Positions 1-10,471 are shown, counted from the stretch's first letter. The stretch is DNA of 64,000 bases from Dyadobacter sp. NIV53 (GCF_019711195.1 NZ_CP081299.1:310001-374000); one strand, 5' to 3'. Notes: generated from the sequence alone by a model not told the origin. Translations and numbers: made by a program.

Positions 1-344
1 TGGAATTGATCGTCCGGAATTTTATTGGAAACGCAATTAAGTTTACTGCCAAAGGTGGAAATATTAGCGTTTTCGCTGAAATTGTCGATGACAATTGTCT
101 GATCAGTATAAAAGATACAGGAATAGGAATTTCTGCGGACCAGAAAGATCTCCTGTTTTCATTGAAAGCACAGTCTACCTATGGCACAAAAGGTGAAAAA
201 GGAATTGGTTTGGGCCTGCTTCTTTGTTTTGAATATATCACCGCCCAAAACGGAAAGATCTGGTTTGAAAGCAGTGATCAAAGCGGAACTTGTTTTTATA
301 TTTCAATTCCTTTTCATGGGCATAAAATGTCTTATGCAGTGTAA
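1..344 (+). CDS. Sensor histidine kinase, C-terminal ATPase domain (partial)
   Basis: This is the 3' end of a gene that begins before the window; the first full codon is at position 3. The visible 114 residues are a HATPase_c domain of a two-component sensor kinase. The N box (RNFIGNAIKFT), the G1 box (DTGIGIS), an F-box-like LLFSLK and the G2 box (GEKGIGLGLLL) appear in the expected order, so ATP binding should be intact. The protein would autophosphorylate a histidine located upstream of the window. The input domain and partner regulator cannot be seen. A 269-bp gap separates it from the sigma factor gene downstream, so it is probably not in that operon. Confidence 0.85.
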   Translation, partial: ELIVRNFIGNAIKFTAKGGNISVFAEIVDDNCLISIKDTGIGISADQKDLLFSLKAQSTYGTKGEKGIGLGLLLCFEYITAQNGKIWFESSDQSGTCFYISIPFHGHKMSYAV

Positions 345-613
345 ATAAAATCTTCAATATTTCAATTGCCAATTTAAACTTTCTTCATTTATCAGGTTGG
401 AAATAACCAATTTGGTACCACGGCAACATTTCTGTGCACCTTTTAAAGATAATTTGCTAAATATATCATTATTGACTAAAATTGTTTGGTGATAAACCTA
501 ATGATACATTATTCATTTGGTCATTAAACCAATTTGGCTTATTTAATATGGGTAAATAAATAAACCAGACAATTTTCTGCTCTTCCGTATTCTATCCTTT
601 CGCTTATTTTCAA

Positions 614-1201
614 ATGGCTTTTTTAAATGAACAATTTGTACTGGGTTGTGTAGCTGACGGAGATGAAAAAGCATTTTCAGGTTTGTTTAATTATTATAAT
701 CCTGTTTTGTTCCGCTTTGTGTTTCCTATTTTAAAATCGGAGGATCTGGCAAAGGATTGCTGCCAGGAAATTTTCATTAAAATTTGGGAAGACAGAGGTA
801 AACTGACCGATGTAAGATCCTTTCGCCCCTATTTACTGACTGTCGGAAAAAACCACAGCCTGAATACTTTGAAGAAAGTATTTTCGGAAGAGAAAACGCT
901 TGCCACTTTCGTAGCAGGTTATAATGACGCTGATCATGGCCTTGAAAACCGCATACAGTACGAAGAGTATTCCCGGTTTATTACCTCGATCCTGGAAACT
1001 CTCACACCACAAAGCCGCCAGGTATTTCAATTGTGCAGACAACAGGGCAAATCGTACGACGAAGCTTCTGAGATTCTTGGCATATCACGAAATGTGATCA
1101 AGAAACATATGGTAAAATCCATGCGTATCCTGCGTCTGGCCGTCGAACGGGATTTGGGCATCGCATTTCATGCTTTTATGGCAATCGTATTTTCAGCCTG
1201 A
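614..1201 (+). CDS. ECF RNA polymerase sigma-70 factor (Bacteroides expansion family type)
   Basis: A 195-residue extracytoplasmic-function sigma factor. Region 2 covers about residues 17-65, with the LAKDCCQEIFIKIWE segment typical of sigma-70 region 2. Region 4 covers about 130-180 and ends in a helix-turn-helix (YDEASEILGISRNVIKKHM). It would direct RNA polymerase to the promoter of the downstream SusC/SusD genes. The next gene encodes a FecR anti-sigma factor, and the SusC carries an STN signalling domain. This is the classic trans-envelope relay in which substrate binding at the outer membrane releases the sigma factor. Length is normal for the family. ATG 614 is the first in-frame start and is preceded by AT-rich sequence. 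Confidence 0.9.
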   Translation: MAFLNEQFVLGCVADGDEKAFSGLFNYYNPVLFRFVFPILKSEDLAKDCCQEIFIKIWEDRGKLTDVRSFRPYLLTVGKNHSLNTLKKVFSEEKTLATFVAGYNDADHGLENRIQYEEYSRFITSILETLTPQSRQVFQLCRQQGKSYDEASEILGISRNVIKKHMVKSMRILRLAVERDLGIAFHAFMAIVFSA

Positions 1202-1421
1202 TTTAAGCTTCTCTTACACTACTTTAATTTTTGCCCAAAAAATTTTCCCATCACACATTTGGTTCACATTAGAACCGGGCCTTTTGACCTTCAATAATTA
1301 ATCTTTTTATTAAATTTTAAATCGATTAAATATAAACTTTTAAACAATCCTTAAATTATTTACTCTCAGGGGGATCCTTGCACCTTTCGGAATATGTCTT
1401 ACAGTTAAGAACCGCCCCAAT

Positions 1422-2348
1422 ATGAAAAATGAAGAGCATCTGAAAAAACTTGTGAAGCGTTACCTGAACAATCAGGCAACGGCGGATGAACTTGAAGTGT
1501 TTGTACATCTGCACAAACTGGGTGCACTGGATCAGATTCTGAATGAATGCCTGGACGAACAGATTTTATACAATGAAGTAATACCAAAGCGCTGGCCGTT
1601 AAAGAGATTGATACCTGTTGCAGCGACAGTAACGTTGCTTTTGATGAGTACATTTTTACTTTATTCCAATAGAAATTATTTAAAGGATTTGTTTTATCCT
1701 GATGCGCTAACTATAGTCGAAACCGGAAGTAAGGAAATAAAAAATGTAAGGCTTGCTGACGGATCAATCGTAACATTAAACAGGAACAGCGCAATAAGTT
1801 TCCGCGAAGAATGGAGCAATACTGCAAGAGAAGTATCGCTTACCAAAGGAGAGGCTTATTTTAAAATTAAAAAAACCGCCGACTGTCAGCCTTTCCTTGT
1901 CCGGACAGAACACGGCCTTGAAATAAATGTATTAGGTACAGAATTCAATGTTTCAGACAATAATAATGCAACGCTTGTTTATCTGGAAAACGGTAAAGTA
2001 ATGCTCAATACAAAGAATGGGCAGGCCATGCTTTCACCGGGTGAATTAGCATCATACAATCAGGCACATAATAGTATTAATGTTCAGCGCGTTGAAAGTG
2101 ACCGCAGCCTGGCCTGGAAGAATAATCTGTTTGTTTTTGAGGATGAAACACTCAGGGATATATCGCTGGAATTAGAAGAATACTATGGTGTAAAAATTGA
2201 ATTACCGATAAAAGGAATTGACCAGCTCCGGTTTACCGGCAAGGTGTCAAGAAGTAACATGAACACGGTAATGAGCGTAATAGCAGAGACTTTAAACCTG
2301 AAAATCAAGCAGAACGGACAGGCGCTAACTTTTTATACTTTAAAATAA
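1422..2348 (+). CDS. FecR family anti-sigma factor
   Basis: A 308-residue inner-membrane anti-sigma regulator. The N-terminal cytoplasmic part (about 1-57) should bind the sigma factor encoded upstream. One transmembrane helix lies near residues 60-80 (LIPVAATVTLLLMSTFLLY). The periplasmic FecR domain follows (about 95-200, with VRLADGSIVTLNRNS and SLTKGEAYFKI), and the C-terminal region around 240-305 resembles DUF4974, which would contact the STN domain of the SusC transporter. The 220-bp gap before it is AT-rich and may hold its own promoter. Order sigma, FecR, SusC, SusD is standard for Bacteroidota transport loci. Confidence 0.9.
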   Translation: MKNEEHLKKLVKRYLNNQATADELEVFVHLHKLGALDQILNECLDEQILYNEVIPKRWPLKRLIPVAATVTLLLMSTFLLYSNRNYLKDLFYPDALTIVETGSKEIKNVRLADGSIVTLNRNSAISFREEWSNTAREVSLTKGEAYFKIKKTADCQPFLVRTEHGLEINVLGTEFNVSDNNNATLVYLENGKVMLNTKNGQAMLSPGELASYNQAHNSINVQRVESDRSLAWKNNLFVFEDETLRDISLELEEYYGVKIELPIKGIDQLRFTGKVSRSNMNTVMSVIAETLNLKIKQNGQALTFYTLK

Positions 2349-2395
2349 TTATTTGCGGAATCGCATGTAATTTAATCCCAAACCCAATTATAATT

Positions 2396-5300
2396 ATGAC
2401 TACATTATTACGATGGAGGGGCATGATATGCCTTGCCCTCCTGTTTGAGGGCATCTTTGTATCTGTTTTAGGGCAAAACCTGAATTTTGTAAAACTGGAA
2501 AGTAAAGGAAATGCGACAACCGGCGGATACAGTTCTGAAATAGTACAACCCAAAGCGTTAACCGATGTTTTGCGTGAACTGGAAAAAAATTATGATGTAC
2601 ATTTTGCTTACCAGAAAAAATTACTTGCTAACAAACGTATACCATTATCGTTAGGTAAATGCAGCGATATTGAAACCTGCCTGAAAGAATTGCTGACTCC
2701 TTTGAATCTATCCTTTGAAAAGTTCGAAAATACTTATGTTATCAAGGAAAAAGTAAAAGAATTAAGCGGAGCAGTTATAAAAGAAACCGTTGTAAAGGAA
2801 GAAAAATCGATTGTAATTACTGTCACAGGCAAAGTAATTTCCAAAGATGACGGGATCAGTCTGCCCGGTGTAAATGTGATCGTAAAAGGAACAACGACAG
2901 GAACGTCAACTGATACGGATGGAAAATACAGCATCGTTGTTCCATCTTCTGAAAGCATCCTTGTGTTTTCTTTTTTAGGTTTTATCACGCAGGAAGTGCC
3001 GGTTTCGGATAAAAGTATTTGGGATATTGGCCTTATTACGGACACAAAACAATTGAATGAGGTAGTAGTAACGGCTTTGGGATTTAAGGAGATTGCAGAC
3101 CGGATGGCTTCTACCACTTCAAAAGTTACTGGTGAAAGTATCAGCAAGTCGGGTGAGGCAAATATTATCAGCAGTCTTGCCGGGAAAGCTTCGGGTGTGC
3201 AGATATCCAGCCAGGGAAGTGATCCGGGTGCAGGTGCATTTATACAAATACGCGGGCAAAGTACGATCACCGGAAATACACAGCCTTTGATCGTGATTGA
3301 CGGAATTCCTATCAGCAACTCCACTGTCGGTACAGGCGAAGGCGGAGTAGTTCAGCAATCGCGTCTGAATGATATTAATCCAAATGACATCGCTTCTGTC
3401 CAGATTTTGAAAGGAGCATCGGCAGCTGCACTTTGGGGTTCAAGGGCTGCCAATGGTGTTATGATCATTACAACCAAGCAGGGAAAGGAAAGTAACAAGA
3501 TCAATATCTCGTATTCTTCGTCATTATCCATTGATAAAGTGAATGCTTTTCATCCGTTTCAAAACACATATGGACAAGGTTCGGGCGGGAAATACAGCCC
3601 GACTCATGCCAATTCCTGGGGAGACAGAATTGCAGACCGTACCGGTGGTGCTGACGAGGTCAATACAACCGGCCAGTTTTTCGAGGCGCAGGATGGCACA
3701 AAATATTATCCGGTCATTAAGAAAAATTCCAAAGAGACTTTCACTGACCAGAATTACAACAAAGTATTTGGCAAAGGCTATTTCTGGGATAACAGTATAA
3801 ACCTGAGCGGTGGGAACAACAAATCGACCTATTTTTTCAGTATGGGAAATTTGAAACAGCAAGGAGTACTAAAAGGAAACAGTGAATACAGAAGGACAAC
3901 GCTCAAACTCAATGTAAGCAGGACATTCAACGATTATATCAAAATCACAAACAACGCAGGATTTACCAACAGCGCTTCCAACCGGATCCAGAGAGGTAAT
4001 AATACAGCAGGTGCCATGCTCGGGCTTTTGCGCAATCCCCCGGATTTCGACATCAGCGATTATAAAGGAAATTATTACGGCAGTGCTACGGCATCACCCA
4101 TTTTGGATCGCCAGCGTTCGTACCGGTTATATTTGGGCAGTGGCGTAAACCCGGTTTTCAGTAACCCGCTTTGGGCATTATATGAACAAACCAACACAAG
4201 TAAAGTAAACAGGTTTATCAATAGTTTTGAGATGACGATCAAACCGATGGTAGATTGGTTTGACCTGACAACCAGGGTTGGTATTGACCACTACACAGAT
4301 CAGCGTTTGAGTTATTTCCCGGTTAACGATACGCCAGGAAATGGAAACGGCTCATTTACAGAAAGTCTGATCACTGAAAACGAACTGAACCTGGACATTA
4401 TAGGACGGGCAACGCACAAGTTCAACGACGATTTTTCGGGAACATTAATCGGTGGATTTAATATCAACGACCGGCAGTATTTCAATATCGGAGGTTCTTT
4501 AACCAACTTTTTGATCGCGGATGCGCCAGTTTCATTTACAAATTCTACGGCAGCCAACCGCACACCAACCAACGACCGCAGTCATATCAGAGTAGCACGT
4601 GTTTATTCGACTGCAAACCTGGCCGCCTACGAATCGGTTTTTCTGAATGCTTCCATAGCCGGAGAATCTGCGTCCTCATTTGGTGCACTTTCGGACAAAA
4701 CGTTTTTTTACCCATCGGCTGATCTGGCCTGGCAGTTTTCAAAAATCAGCGGTTTACAAAACTGGGATTTCCTGTCTTTTGGTAAGTTAAGAGGTTCCTA
4801 TGGCGTAGTGGGTGTACAGCCGCTACCCTACCGTTCCAATACAACTTATGAAGCAACTACATTATCCAACTCGCCATGGGGAGATAATCTGACTGGTGCT
4901 AATTATGGTAATGGTGCCTTTTTGATGAACACCGAACTTGGAGATCCGAGACTAAAACCTGAAAGAAAATCGGAATATGAAATCGGGGCAGATATGCGGT
5001 TTTTTAACAATAAACTGAACGTCAACTTCACCTATTATCATAATAAAATTTCAGACATGCTTATTCCGGTAACACTTGCTCCTTCTGTGGGTTATGCAAG
5101 TACTTATACTAATGCGGCAACCATGGAAAATAAAGGGCTGGAATTTGACCTCAATTATTCAATCATTAAAAAAGGTGACTGGAATGTATCTGTGAACGCC
5201 AATTTTAACAAGAATAAAAACACTGTAACCAATCTGGCCGGAACGGAATCTTTATATCTGACGGGCCGTGAAGACCGTGCTGATATGCGTGCCGTGGAAG

Positions 5301-5989
5301 GGCAACAGGCCGGCGTTTTCTGGGGAGGAAAATTCGAGAGAACCAGCACGGGAAGCCTTTCACTGGATGAAAATATGTTTCCAATGGCATCTACAACTTT
5401 GGGTGTAATCGGTGATCCTAATCCGGACTGGCGCGGAGGTTTTGGTACATCGGTCGGTTACAAAGGCTTTACGCTTGACCTGCTGTTTGAAACTTTTCAG
5501 GGAGGAGATTTTGCCTCTTTAACCAAAGGTGTTATGTACACATTCGGAACCCATGCGGACGTAGGCAAAGATGTAACGCTTACCCAGGACTTGGTGAACT
5601 ATGCGGGAAAAACTTTTACCGCAGGATCAACTGTTCGTGGCAATATCCATGACTTTGGTGGTGGTCCTGTTTTACTGGACGAAGCCTATTATACAACACT
5701 GGGAAGCGGATTGGGCTCAGTCGCAGAGCAATTTATTGAAGATGGCAGCTGGACCCGCTTACGGCAGGCTACACTTGGCTACACATTACGGTCGGAATCT
5801 TTCAGAAAAAAGACAGGTCTGCAATCGCTGGAATTCTCAATGACCGGACGAAATCTTTTCCTGTGGACCAAACTGGTTGGCATAGATCCCGACACCAATT
5901 TTACGGGTAATTATTACGGAAGAGGTTATGATTATTTCAACAATCCTGGTAACCGTTCGATGCTTTTTTCTGTAAAAGTCAATTACTAA
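2396..5989 (+). CDS. SusC/RagA family TonB-linked outer membrane transporter with STN domain
   Basis: A 1197-residue outer-membrane, TonB-dependent importer. A signal peptide occupies about residues 1-26 (ending SVLGQ). An STN (secretin/TonB short N-terminal) domain follows at about 50-120, then a carboxypeptidase-regulatory-like beta domain at 140-205 (GKVISKDDGISLPGVNV), the EVVVTALG box near 222, a plug domain to about 350 and a 22-strand-type barrel to the end. The last residues (MLFSVKVNY) form the usual aromatic-ended final strand. The STN domain links it to the FecR/sigma pair upstream. It should form a complex with the SusD lipoprotein encoded 16 bp downstream. The substrate is not shown by the sequence; the neighbouring gamma-glutamyltransferase and aminotransferase suggest a peptide or amino-acid derivative rather than a glycan. 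Confidence 0.95.
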   Translation: MTTLLRWRGMICLALLFEGIFVSVLGQNLNFVKLESKGNATTGGYSSEIVQPKALTDVLRELEKNYDVHFAYQKKLLANKRIPLSLGKCSDIETCLKELLTPLNLSFEKFENTYVIKEKVKELSGAVIKETVVKEEKSIVITVTGKVISKDDGISLPGVNVIVKGTTTGTSTDTDGKYSIVVPSSESILVFSFLGFITQEVPVSDKSIWDIGLITDTKQLNEVVVTALGFKEIADRMASTTSKVTGESISKSGEANIISSLAGKASGVQISSQGSDPGAGAFIQIRGQSTITGNTQPLIVIDGIPISNSTVGTGEGGVVQQSRLNDINPNDIASVQILKGASAAALWGSRAANGVMIITTKQGKESNKINISYSSSLSIDKVNAFHPFQNTYGQGSGGKYSPTHANSWGDRIADRTGGADEVNTTGQFFEAQDGTKYYPVIKKNSKETFTDQNYNKVFGKGYFWDNSINLSGGNNKSTYFFSMGNLKQQGVLKGNSEYRRTTLKLNVSRTFNDYIKITNNAGFTNSASNRIQRGNNTAGAMLGLLRNPPDFDISDYKGNYYGSATASPILDRQRSYRLYLGSGVNPVFSNPLWALYEQTNTSKVNRFINSFEMTIKPMVDWFDLTTRVGIDHYTDQRLSYFPVNDTPGNGNGSFTESLITENELNLDIIGRATHKFNDDFSGTLIGGFNINDRQYFNIGGSLTNFLIADAPVSFTNSTAANRTPTNDRSHIRVARVYSTANLAAYESVFLNASIAGESASSFGALSDKTFFYPSADLAWQFSKISGLQNWDFLSFGKLRGSYGVVGVQPLPYRSNTTYEATTLSNSPWGDNLTGANYGNGAFLMNTELGDPRLKPERKSEYEIGADMRFFNNKLNVNFTYYHNKISDMLIPVTLAPSVGYASTYTNAATMENKGLEFDLNYSIIKKGDWNVSVNANFNKNKNTVTNLAGTESLYLTGREDRADMRAVEGQQAGVFWGGKFERTSTGSLSLDENMFPMASTTLGVIGDPNPDWRGGFGTSVGYKGFTLDLLFETFQGGDFASLTKGVMYTFGTHADVGKDVTLTQDLVNYAGKTFTAGSTVRGNIHDFGGGPVLLDEAYYTTLGSGLGSVAEQFIEDGSWTRLRQATLGYTLRSESFRKKTGLQSLEFSMTGRNLFLWTKLVGIDPDTNFTGNYYGRGYDYFNNPGNRSMLFSVKVNY

Positions 5990-6005
5990 AAGACGCCATA
6001 TCCTT

Positions 6006-7442
6006 ATGAAAAAAATATTTAATCTCCTGTTTATTGGCCTTTTATGGCTCGTTTCTTCCTGCGAATCTATCGTCGCAGATCTTAATACTGACCCCAATAA
6101 TCCTACCAACGCATCCACATCGCTGATGCTGACAGGCATTCAGCTTGCTAATATTACCATTCACGAAGGCCATACAGACCGTGTAGCAGGAATGTGGTCA
6201 GGTTATTTTACGGGTATTGCACGCCAATATCCTGATTTCAGCAATTACAATGTTAACGGTGCAACTTTTGACCAGATCTGGCAGAATATTTATGCAAGTG
6301 TTTTCAAAAATGGCAATGTACTGATTACCAAAGCGGAGCAAATTGATAACAAATTACTGATAGCGATTGTCAAAATAACCCAGGCGCACGCTTTACAAAC
6401 CGCAGCTTCCTGTTGGGGTGATGTTCCTTACAGCCAGATCTCAGATATTGATCAGTTTCCTAATCCCGTTTTCGATCCCCAGGAAGAAGTATATGCAAGT
6501 GTACAGAAATTACTGGATGAAGCTATTGAAATGCTGGATTCCGGTATTGGCACTTCACCCGGCATAGCTGATATTCATTTTGGAGGCAATGCTGCGAAAT
6601 GGAAGGAAGTTGCTTATACGCTGAAAGCCAGGGCTTATCTTGAAATGCATAATTATGATGCCGCTTACACAGCAGCCTCATCGGGAATTACTGTGTCAGC
6701 TAATAACCTGATGGCTCCGCATGGAATTGTTTTAAGCGGAAACCAAAATCTGATGTACGCTTTTTTAGCAGGTGGAAGAGCAGGTGACATGAGTAGTAAA
6801 GGTGCTTACATAACCACGCTGCTTAATCCGGCCGATGCTAATTATCGCGGTAATGCTAAAACAGATGAAAACGCCAGGTTCAATTATTATTTCGTGAACG
6901 TAACTGATCCTGACAACATTACACCCAATACATCCAGTACCGTATCAGCCTCCGGCATTTTTGCCCAGGCGGCTTCATTTCCGCTGATTACCTACGAAGA
7001 AAACATGCTGATTCTGGCAGAAGCCGGTTTTCGTTCAAAGGGATTTGACACAGGTCTTGAAAAGTTGAACAATTACCGTGTTTACCTGAACAAAGGCGGC
7101 TATATCAACGGTACCTACCTGACCAAAACCTATAAATATGAAGCATACGCAACCGCGGATTTTGCAACAGGAGGCATTGTAAATAAGGCCAACTTATCTG
7201 CATCGGACGCATTGTTAAAAGAAATCCTGGTGGAACGGTACGTTACCTTTTTCGGACAGAAACTCGGATTTTCAGACTTGCGCCGGACACGTGGTGAATC
7301 CGCCGGTGTTGTTATTCCGCCAAATAATGGCAGTGTACTTCCTGAAAGATTTATTTACAGCCAAAGCGAAGTCAATTCCAATACCAGTGCGCCAAATCCG
7401 GTCCCGGATATTTTCGTAAAAACGCCTGTCAATTCTTTATAA
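6006..7442 (+). CDS. SusD/RagB family nutrient-binding outer membrane lipoprotein
   Basis: A 478-residue surface lipoprotein that would cap the SusC channel and capture substrate. The N-terminus has a lipoprotein signal with a cysteine at residue 19 (LVSSCES). The following DLNTDPNNPT segment and the helical TPR-like repeats with conserved WGDVPYSQ fit the SusD-like_2 branch, which is often associated with peptide or other non-starch substrates. It begins 16 bp after the SusC stop codon and is surely co-transcribed with it. Length is normal. Substrate remains unknown. Confidence 0.93.
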   Translation: MKKIFNLLFIGLLWLVSSCESIVADLNTDPNNPTNASTSLMLTGIQLANITIHEGHTDRVAGMWSGYFTGIARQYPDFSNYNVNGATFDQIWQNIYASVFKNGNVLITKAEQIDNKLLIAIVKITQAHALQTAASCWGDVPYSQISDIDQFPNPVFDPQEEVYASVQKLLDEAIEMLDSGIGTSPGIADIHFGGNAAKWKEVAYTLKARAYLEMHNYDAAYTAASSGITVSANNLMAPHGIVLSGNQNLMYAFLAGGRAGDMSSKGAYITTLLNPADANYRGNAKTDENARFNYYFVNVTDPDNITPNTSSTVSASGIFAQAASFPLITYEENMLILAEAGFRSKGFDTGLEKLNNYRVYLNKGGYINGTYLTKTYKYEAYATADFATGGIVNKANLSASDALLKEILVERYVTFFGQKLGFSDLRRTRGESAGVVIPPNNGSVLPERFIYSQSEVNSNTSAPNPVPDIFVKTPVNSL

Positions 7443-7491
7443 ACTATTCCTAAACCTTTTTCAGGATTTTCATTTTTATTAAACACTTTTC

Positions 7492-9184
7492 ATGAAAAAA
7501 ATTCTTGTTCTGTTAATTTCCGTCATGGCGCTGCAAAGTTTTGCCCAAACCAGAAGTACAGGAAAATACTTTTCCACAAGGTCGGAAACCATTGCACGCA
7601 ACGGGATGGCCGCAACCAGTCACCCGCTTGCAACGGAGGTAGCTTTGGATATTCTTAAAAAAGGTGGAAATGCCATTGATGCCGCCATTGCAGCAAATGC
7701 CGTGATGGGTTTGGTTGAACCAACAGGAAACGGAATCGGTGGAGATCTGTTTGCTATCATCTGGGACGCGAAAACAAAGAAGTTGTATGGACTGAATGCA
7801 AGCGGCCGTTCGCCAAAAAGCCTGAACATTGATTATTTCAAAGCGCAGAAAATGAATACCATTCCAATGCTCGGGCCTTTGCCTGTATCGGTTCCGGGCT
7901 GTGTGGATGGCTGGTTTACCATGCATCAGAAATTTGGCACAATACCAATGGATAAGCTCCTCGCTCCCGCTATCGGTTACGCCAAAGAAGGATTTCCGGT
8001 CACGGAAATTATTGCAAACCGCTGGGCGCGTGAAGTACCTCCGAGACTCAAATTCCCCAATTTTAAAGAAACTTTTACCTTCTGACGGCAAAGCGCCAAA
8101 AAAAGGCGAAATTTTCAAAAATCCAAATCTGGCCAATAGCCTGGAAAAAATTGCAAAAGGAGGACGGGATGCTTATTACAAAGGAGACATTGCGCGTACG
8201 ATTGATTCTTTTATGAAAAAGAACGGTGGCTTTTTATCATATGAGGATCTGGCTGCTCATCACTCCGACTGGATAGAACCGGTTTCGACAAATTACAGAG
8301 GTTATGATGTGTGGGAACTACCGCCGAACGGACAAGGAATTGCGGTGCTTCAGATGCTGAACATTCTGGAAGGTTATGACCTGAAAAGTATGGGTTTTGG
8401 CAGTCCGCAGTACATGCATTTATTTGTAGAAGCGAAAAAGCTGGCTTACGCTGACAGAGCAAAGTTTTATGCTGATATGAATTTCAATAAAATTCCAGTT
8501 GACTGGCTGATCTCTAAAAAATACGCAGCAGAAAGAAGAAAACTGATCAATGAAAACAAAGCAGCTCTCACTGTTGATGCCGGAGAATTAAATCTGGGAC
8601 ATACCATTTATATGACCACTGCGGATAAAGACGGCAATATGGTTTCTCTGATCCAGAGCAATTACGGCGGAATGGGTTCAGGTATGGTACCCGACGGACT
8701 TGGTTTTGGATTACATAACCGCGGACAGATGTTTAATGTAAAAGACACCGCCCATTTTAATGCATTTGAACCAGGAAAACGGCCTTTCAGCACGATTATC
8801 CCCGGTTTTATTACAAAAGATGGACAACCTTTTATGACATTGGGATTGATGGGCGGAGCCATTCAGCCACAGGGACATGCCCAGATTATTATTAACATCC
8901 TGGATTTTGGCATGAATGTTCAGGAAGCAGGAGATGCTCCGCGTATGGATCACAGCGGATCAGCAGAACCAACCGGGTCAACAATGACGGACGGAGGCAC
9001 CCTTTTCCTGGAGAGCGGATTCCCCTATGAAGTGACAAGATCACTGATCGGCAAGGGGCATGATGTGAGTTACGGACGTATGGATCAGTTCGGAGGATAC
9101 CAGGGAATCATGTATGATTCCAAAAATAAAATATACTACGGAGCGTCAGAATCACGAAAGGATGGCTATGCAGGTGGCTATTAA
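7492..9184 (+). pseudogene. ggt: Gamma-glutamyltransferase, interrupted by one frameshift
   Basis: Together the two reading frames give a full-length gamma-glutamyltransferase of about 563 residues with a signal peptide (MKKILVLLISVMALQSFAQ), so a periplasmic enzyme. The family cleaves the gamma-glutamyl bond of glutathione and related peptides and self-processes at a threonine. That threonine is the codon at 8603-8605 (GHTIYM), followed by the typical DKDGNMVSLIQSNY and GSGMVPDGLGF segments. The first frame stops at 8085; the family sequence continues without loss in the next frame (LLPSDGKAPKKGEIF). The switch lies at a run of four T at 8073-8076; three T would restore the frame. It may be a real pseudogene or a sequencing error. 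It lies 49 bp after SusD and probably belongs to that operon. Confidence 0.88.
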
Positions 9185-9208
9185 TTAGATATAATGTTTT
9201 GTTTTTAT

Positions 9209-9216
9209 TACTTTTG
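9209..9216 (+). promoter_or_regulatory. Possible Bacteroidota -7 promoter box (TACTTTTG)
   Basis: A perfect match to the Bacteroidota -7 consensus TAnnTTTG, 44 bp before the aminotransferase start codon. No clear TTG element is seen at the -33 position, so this is a weak prediction. It would allow the aminotransferase to be expressed separately from the SusCD operon. Confidence 0.3.
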
Positions 9217-9259
9217 AAGAAATTTCATCCTATTATTAAATTTTATAAAATTCCTAAAA

Positions 9260-10471
9260 ATGAGCCAATCACTAAATCGCAGAAGTGCACTGAAAACAGG
9301 ATTGCTAACCTTGGGAGGTTTGGCAGCTCTTCCACAGCTTAGCAAGGCAGCAAGTCGTATTCACAATGACGGCGCATTTGCTGATGCACCTTTGTCTCTT
9401 GATACTGAACTAAGGATTTTCCGCAGCCCGATGGTGCGTGAACATTATCTTGATGCAGCACTTGACAAAGCGAAAATTACCGTTAAGATCAGTTCTAACG
9501 AAAATCCTTACGGACCACCAATGTCAGCTCAGACTGCAATAGCGGAATCAGCTAAAAGAGGTAACCGGTATGCATGGCAGGAAATGAATGACCTGGTTGG
9601 CAAAATCGCTAAGAAAGAAGGTGTTACACCAGATCATATCATGATGGGGCCAGGTTCTTCTGATTTACTTGAAAAAGTGGCAATCGTTGAATTCATGAAA
9701 GGTGGAAATATCGTTTCGGCTGATCCATGTTATATGTCATTGATCAATGTTGCAAAATCTGTTGGGGCAACCTGGAAAGCAGTTCCTTGCAAAGCAGACT
9801 GGTCACACGACCTGAAAGCAATGGAAGCGGCTATCGACAAAGACACTAAACTGGTTTATATCTGTAATCCTAACAACCCGGTTGGAAGTATTACTTCTGG
9901 TAAGGAATTGCTTGATTTCTGTTCACGCGTTTCTGAAAAAGTGCCTATTTTCGTTGATGAAGCTTATTTAGAACTTGCTATCGGAGCAGATACTCAGAGT
10001 ATGGTTTCATTGCTTGGACAAAACAAAAACGTAATTATTGCTCGTACTTTCTCTAAAATAATGGGAATGGCTGGTATCAGAGTTGGTTATCTGGCCGCTC
10101 AGCCTGCTTATCTTGATAAGATCCAGAAAATTACTCGTGGTGGTATGGGTGTATCATATACTTCTATCTTCGCAGCTTCTGCAAGTATGGACGATATGGC
10201 GTTCCAGGACATGAGCAGAGCAAAAAATGCTGAAACCAAAGCTTATCTGTGTGGAAATCTTGACAAAATGGGATACAAATACATTCCGTCTTTCACCAAT
10301 TTCGTGATTTTCCCAATTAATATTCCTGGTAAAGAAATGCTTACTAAAATGTCGGCAAAAGGAATTGCAGTAAAAGCATTTGATATTCAGAACAAACCAT
10401 GGTGCCGTGTAAGTCTTGGTACAATGGATGAAATGAAACAATTTGTAGGAGCTTTGCAGGAATTGAGCTAA
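9260..10471 (+). CDS. Exported HisC-like PLP-dependent aminotransferase (class I/II fold)
   Basis: A 403-residue fold-type I aminotransferase, closest in wording to histidinol-phosphate aminotransferases. Visible landmarks are SSNENPYGPP near the N-terminus, YICNPNNPVG, VDEAYLEL and the PLP-binding lysine in RTFSKIMGMAGIRVGY (Lys266). Unlike cytosolic HisC it starts with a twin-arginine type leader (NRRSALKTGLLTLGG) ending near residue 32, so it should be folded with its cofactor and exported by Tat. It follows the gamma-glutamyltransferase by 75 bp. An exported aminotransferase next to a SusCD pair and a gamma-glutamyl peptidase suggests processing of imported amino-acid derivatives. That link is inference, and the true amino-acid substrate is unknown. 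Confidence 0.85.
   Translation: MSQSLNRRSALKTGLLTLGGLAALPQLSKAASRIHNDGAFADAPLSLDTELRIFRSPMVREHYLDAALDKAKITVKISSNENPYGPPMSAQTAIAESAKRGNRYAWQEMNDLVGKIAKKEGVTPDHIMMGPGSSDLLEKVAIVEFMKGGNIVSADPCYMSLINVAKSVGATWKAVPCKADWSHDLKAMEAAIDKDTKLVYICNPNNPVGSITSGKELLDFCSRVSEKVPIFVDEAYLELAIGADTQSMVSLLGQNKNVIIARTFSKIMGMAGIRVGYLAAQPAYLDKIQKITRGGMGVSYTSIFAASASMDDMAFQDMSRAKNAETKAYLCGNLDKMGYKYIPSFTNFVIFPINIPGKEMLTKMSAKGIAVKAFDIQNKPWCRVSLGTMDEMKQFVGALQELS

Noticed and set aside
2734..3324. 196-codon open frame antisense to susC
   Set aside because: Shadow frame; the sense strand is a clear SusC plug and beta domain.
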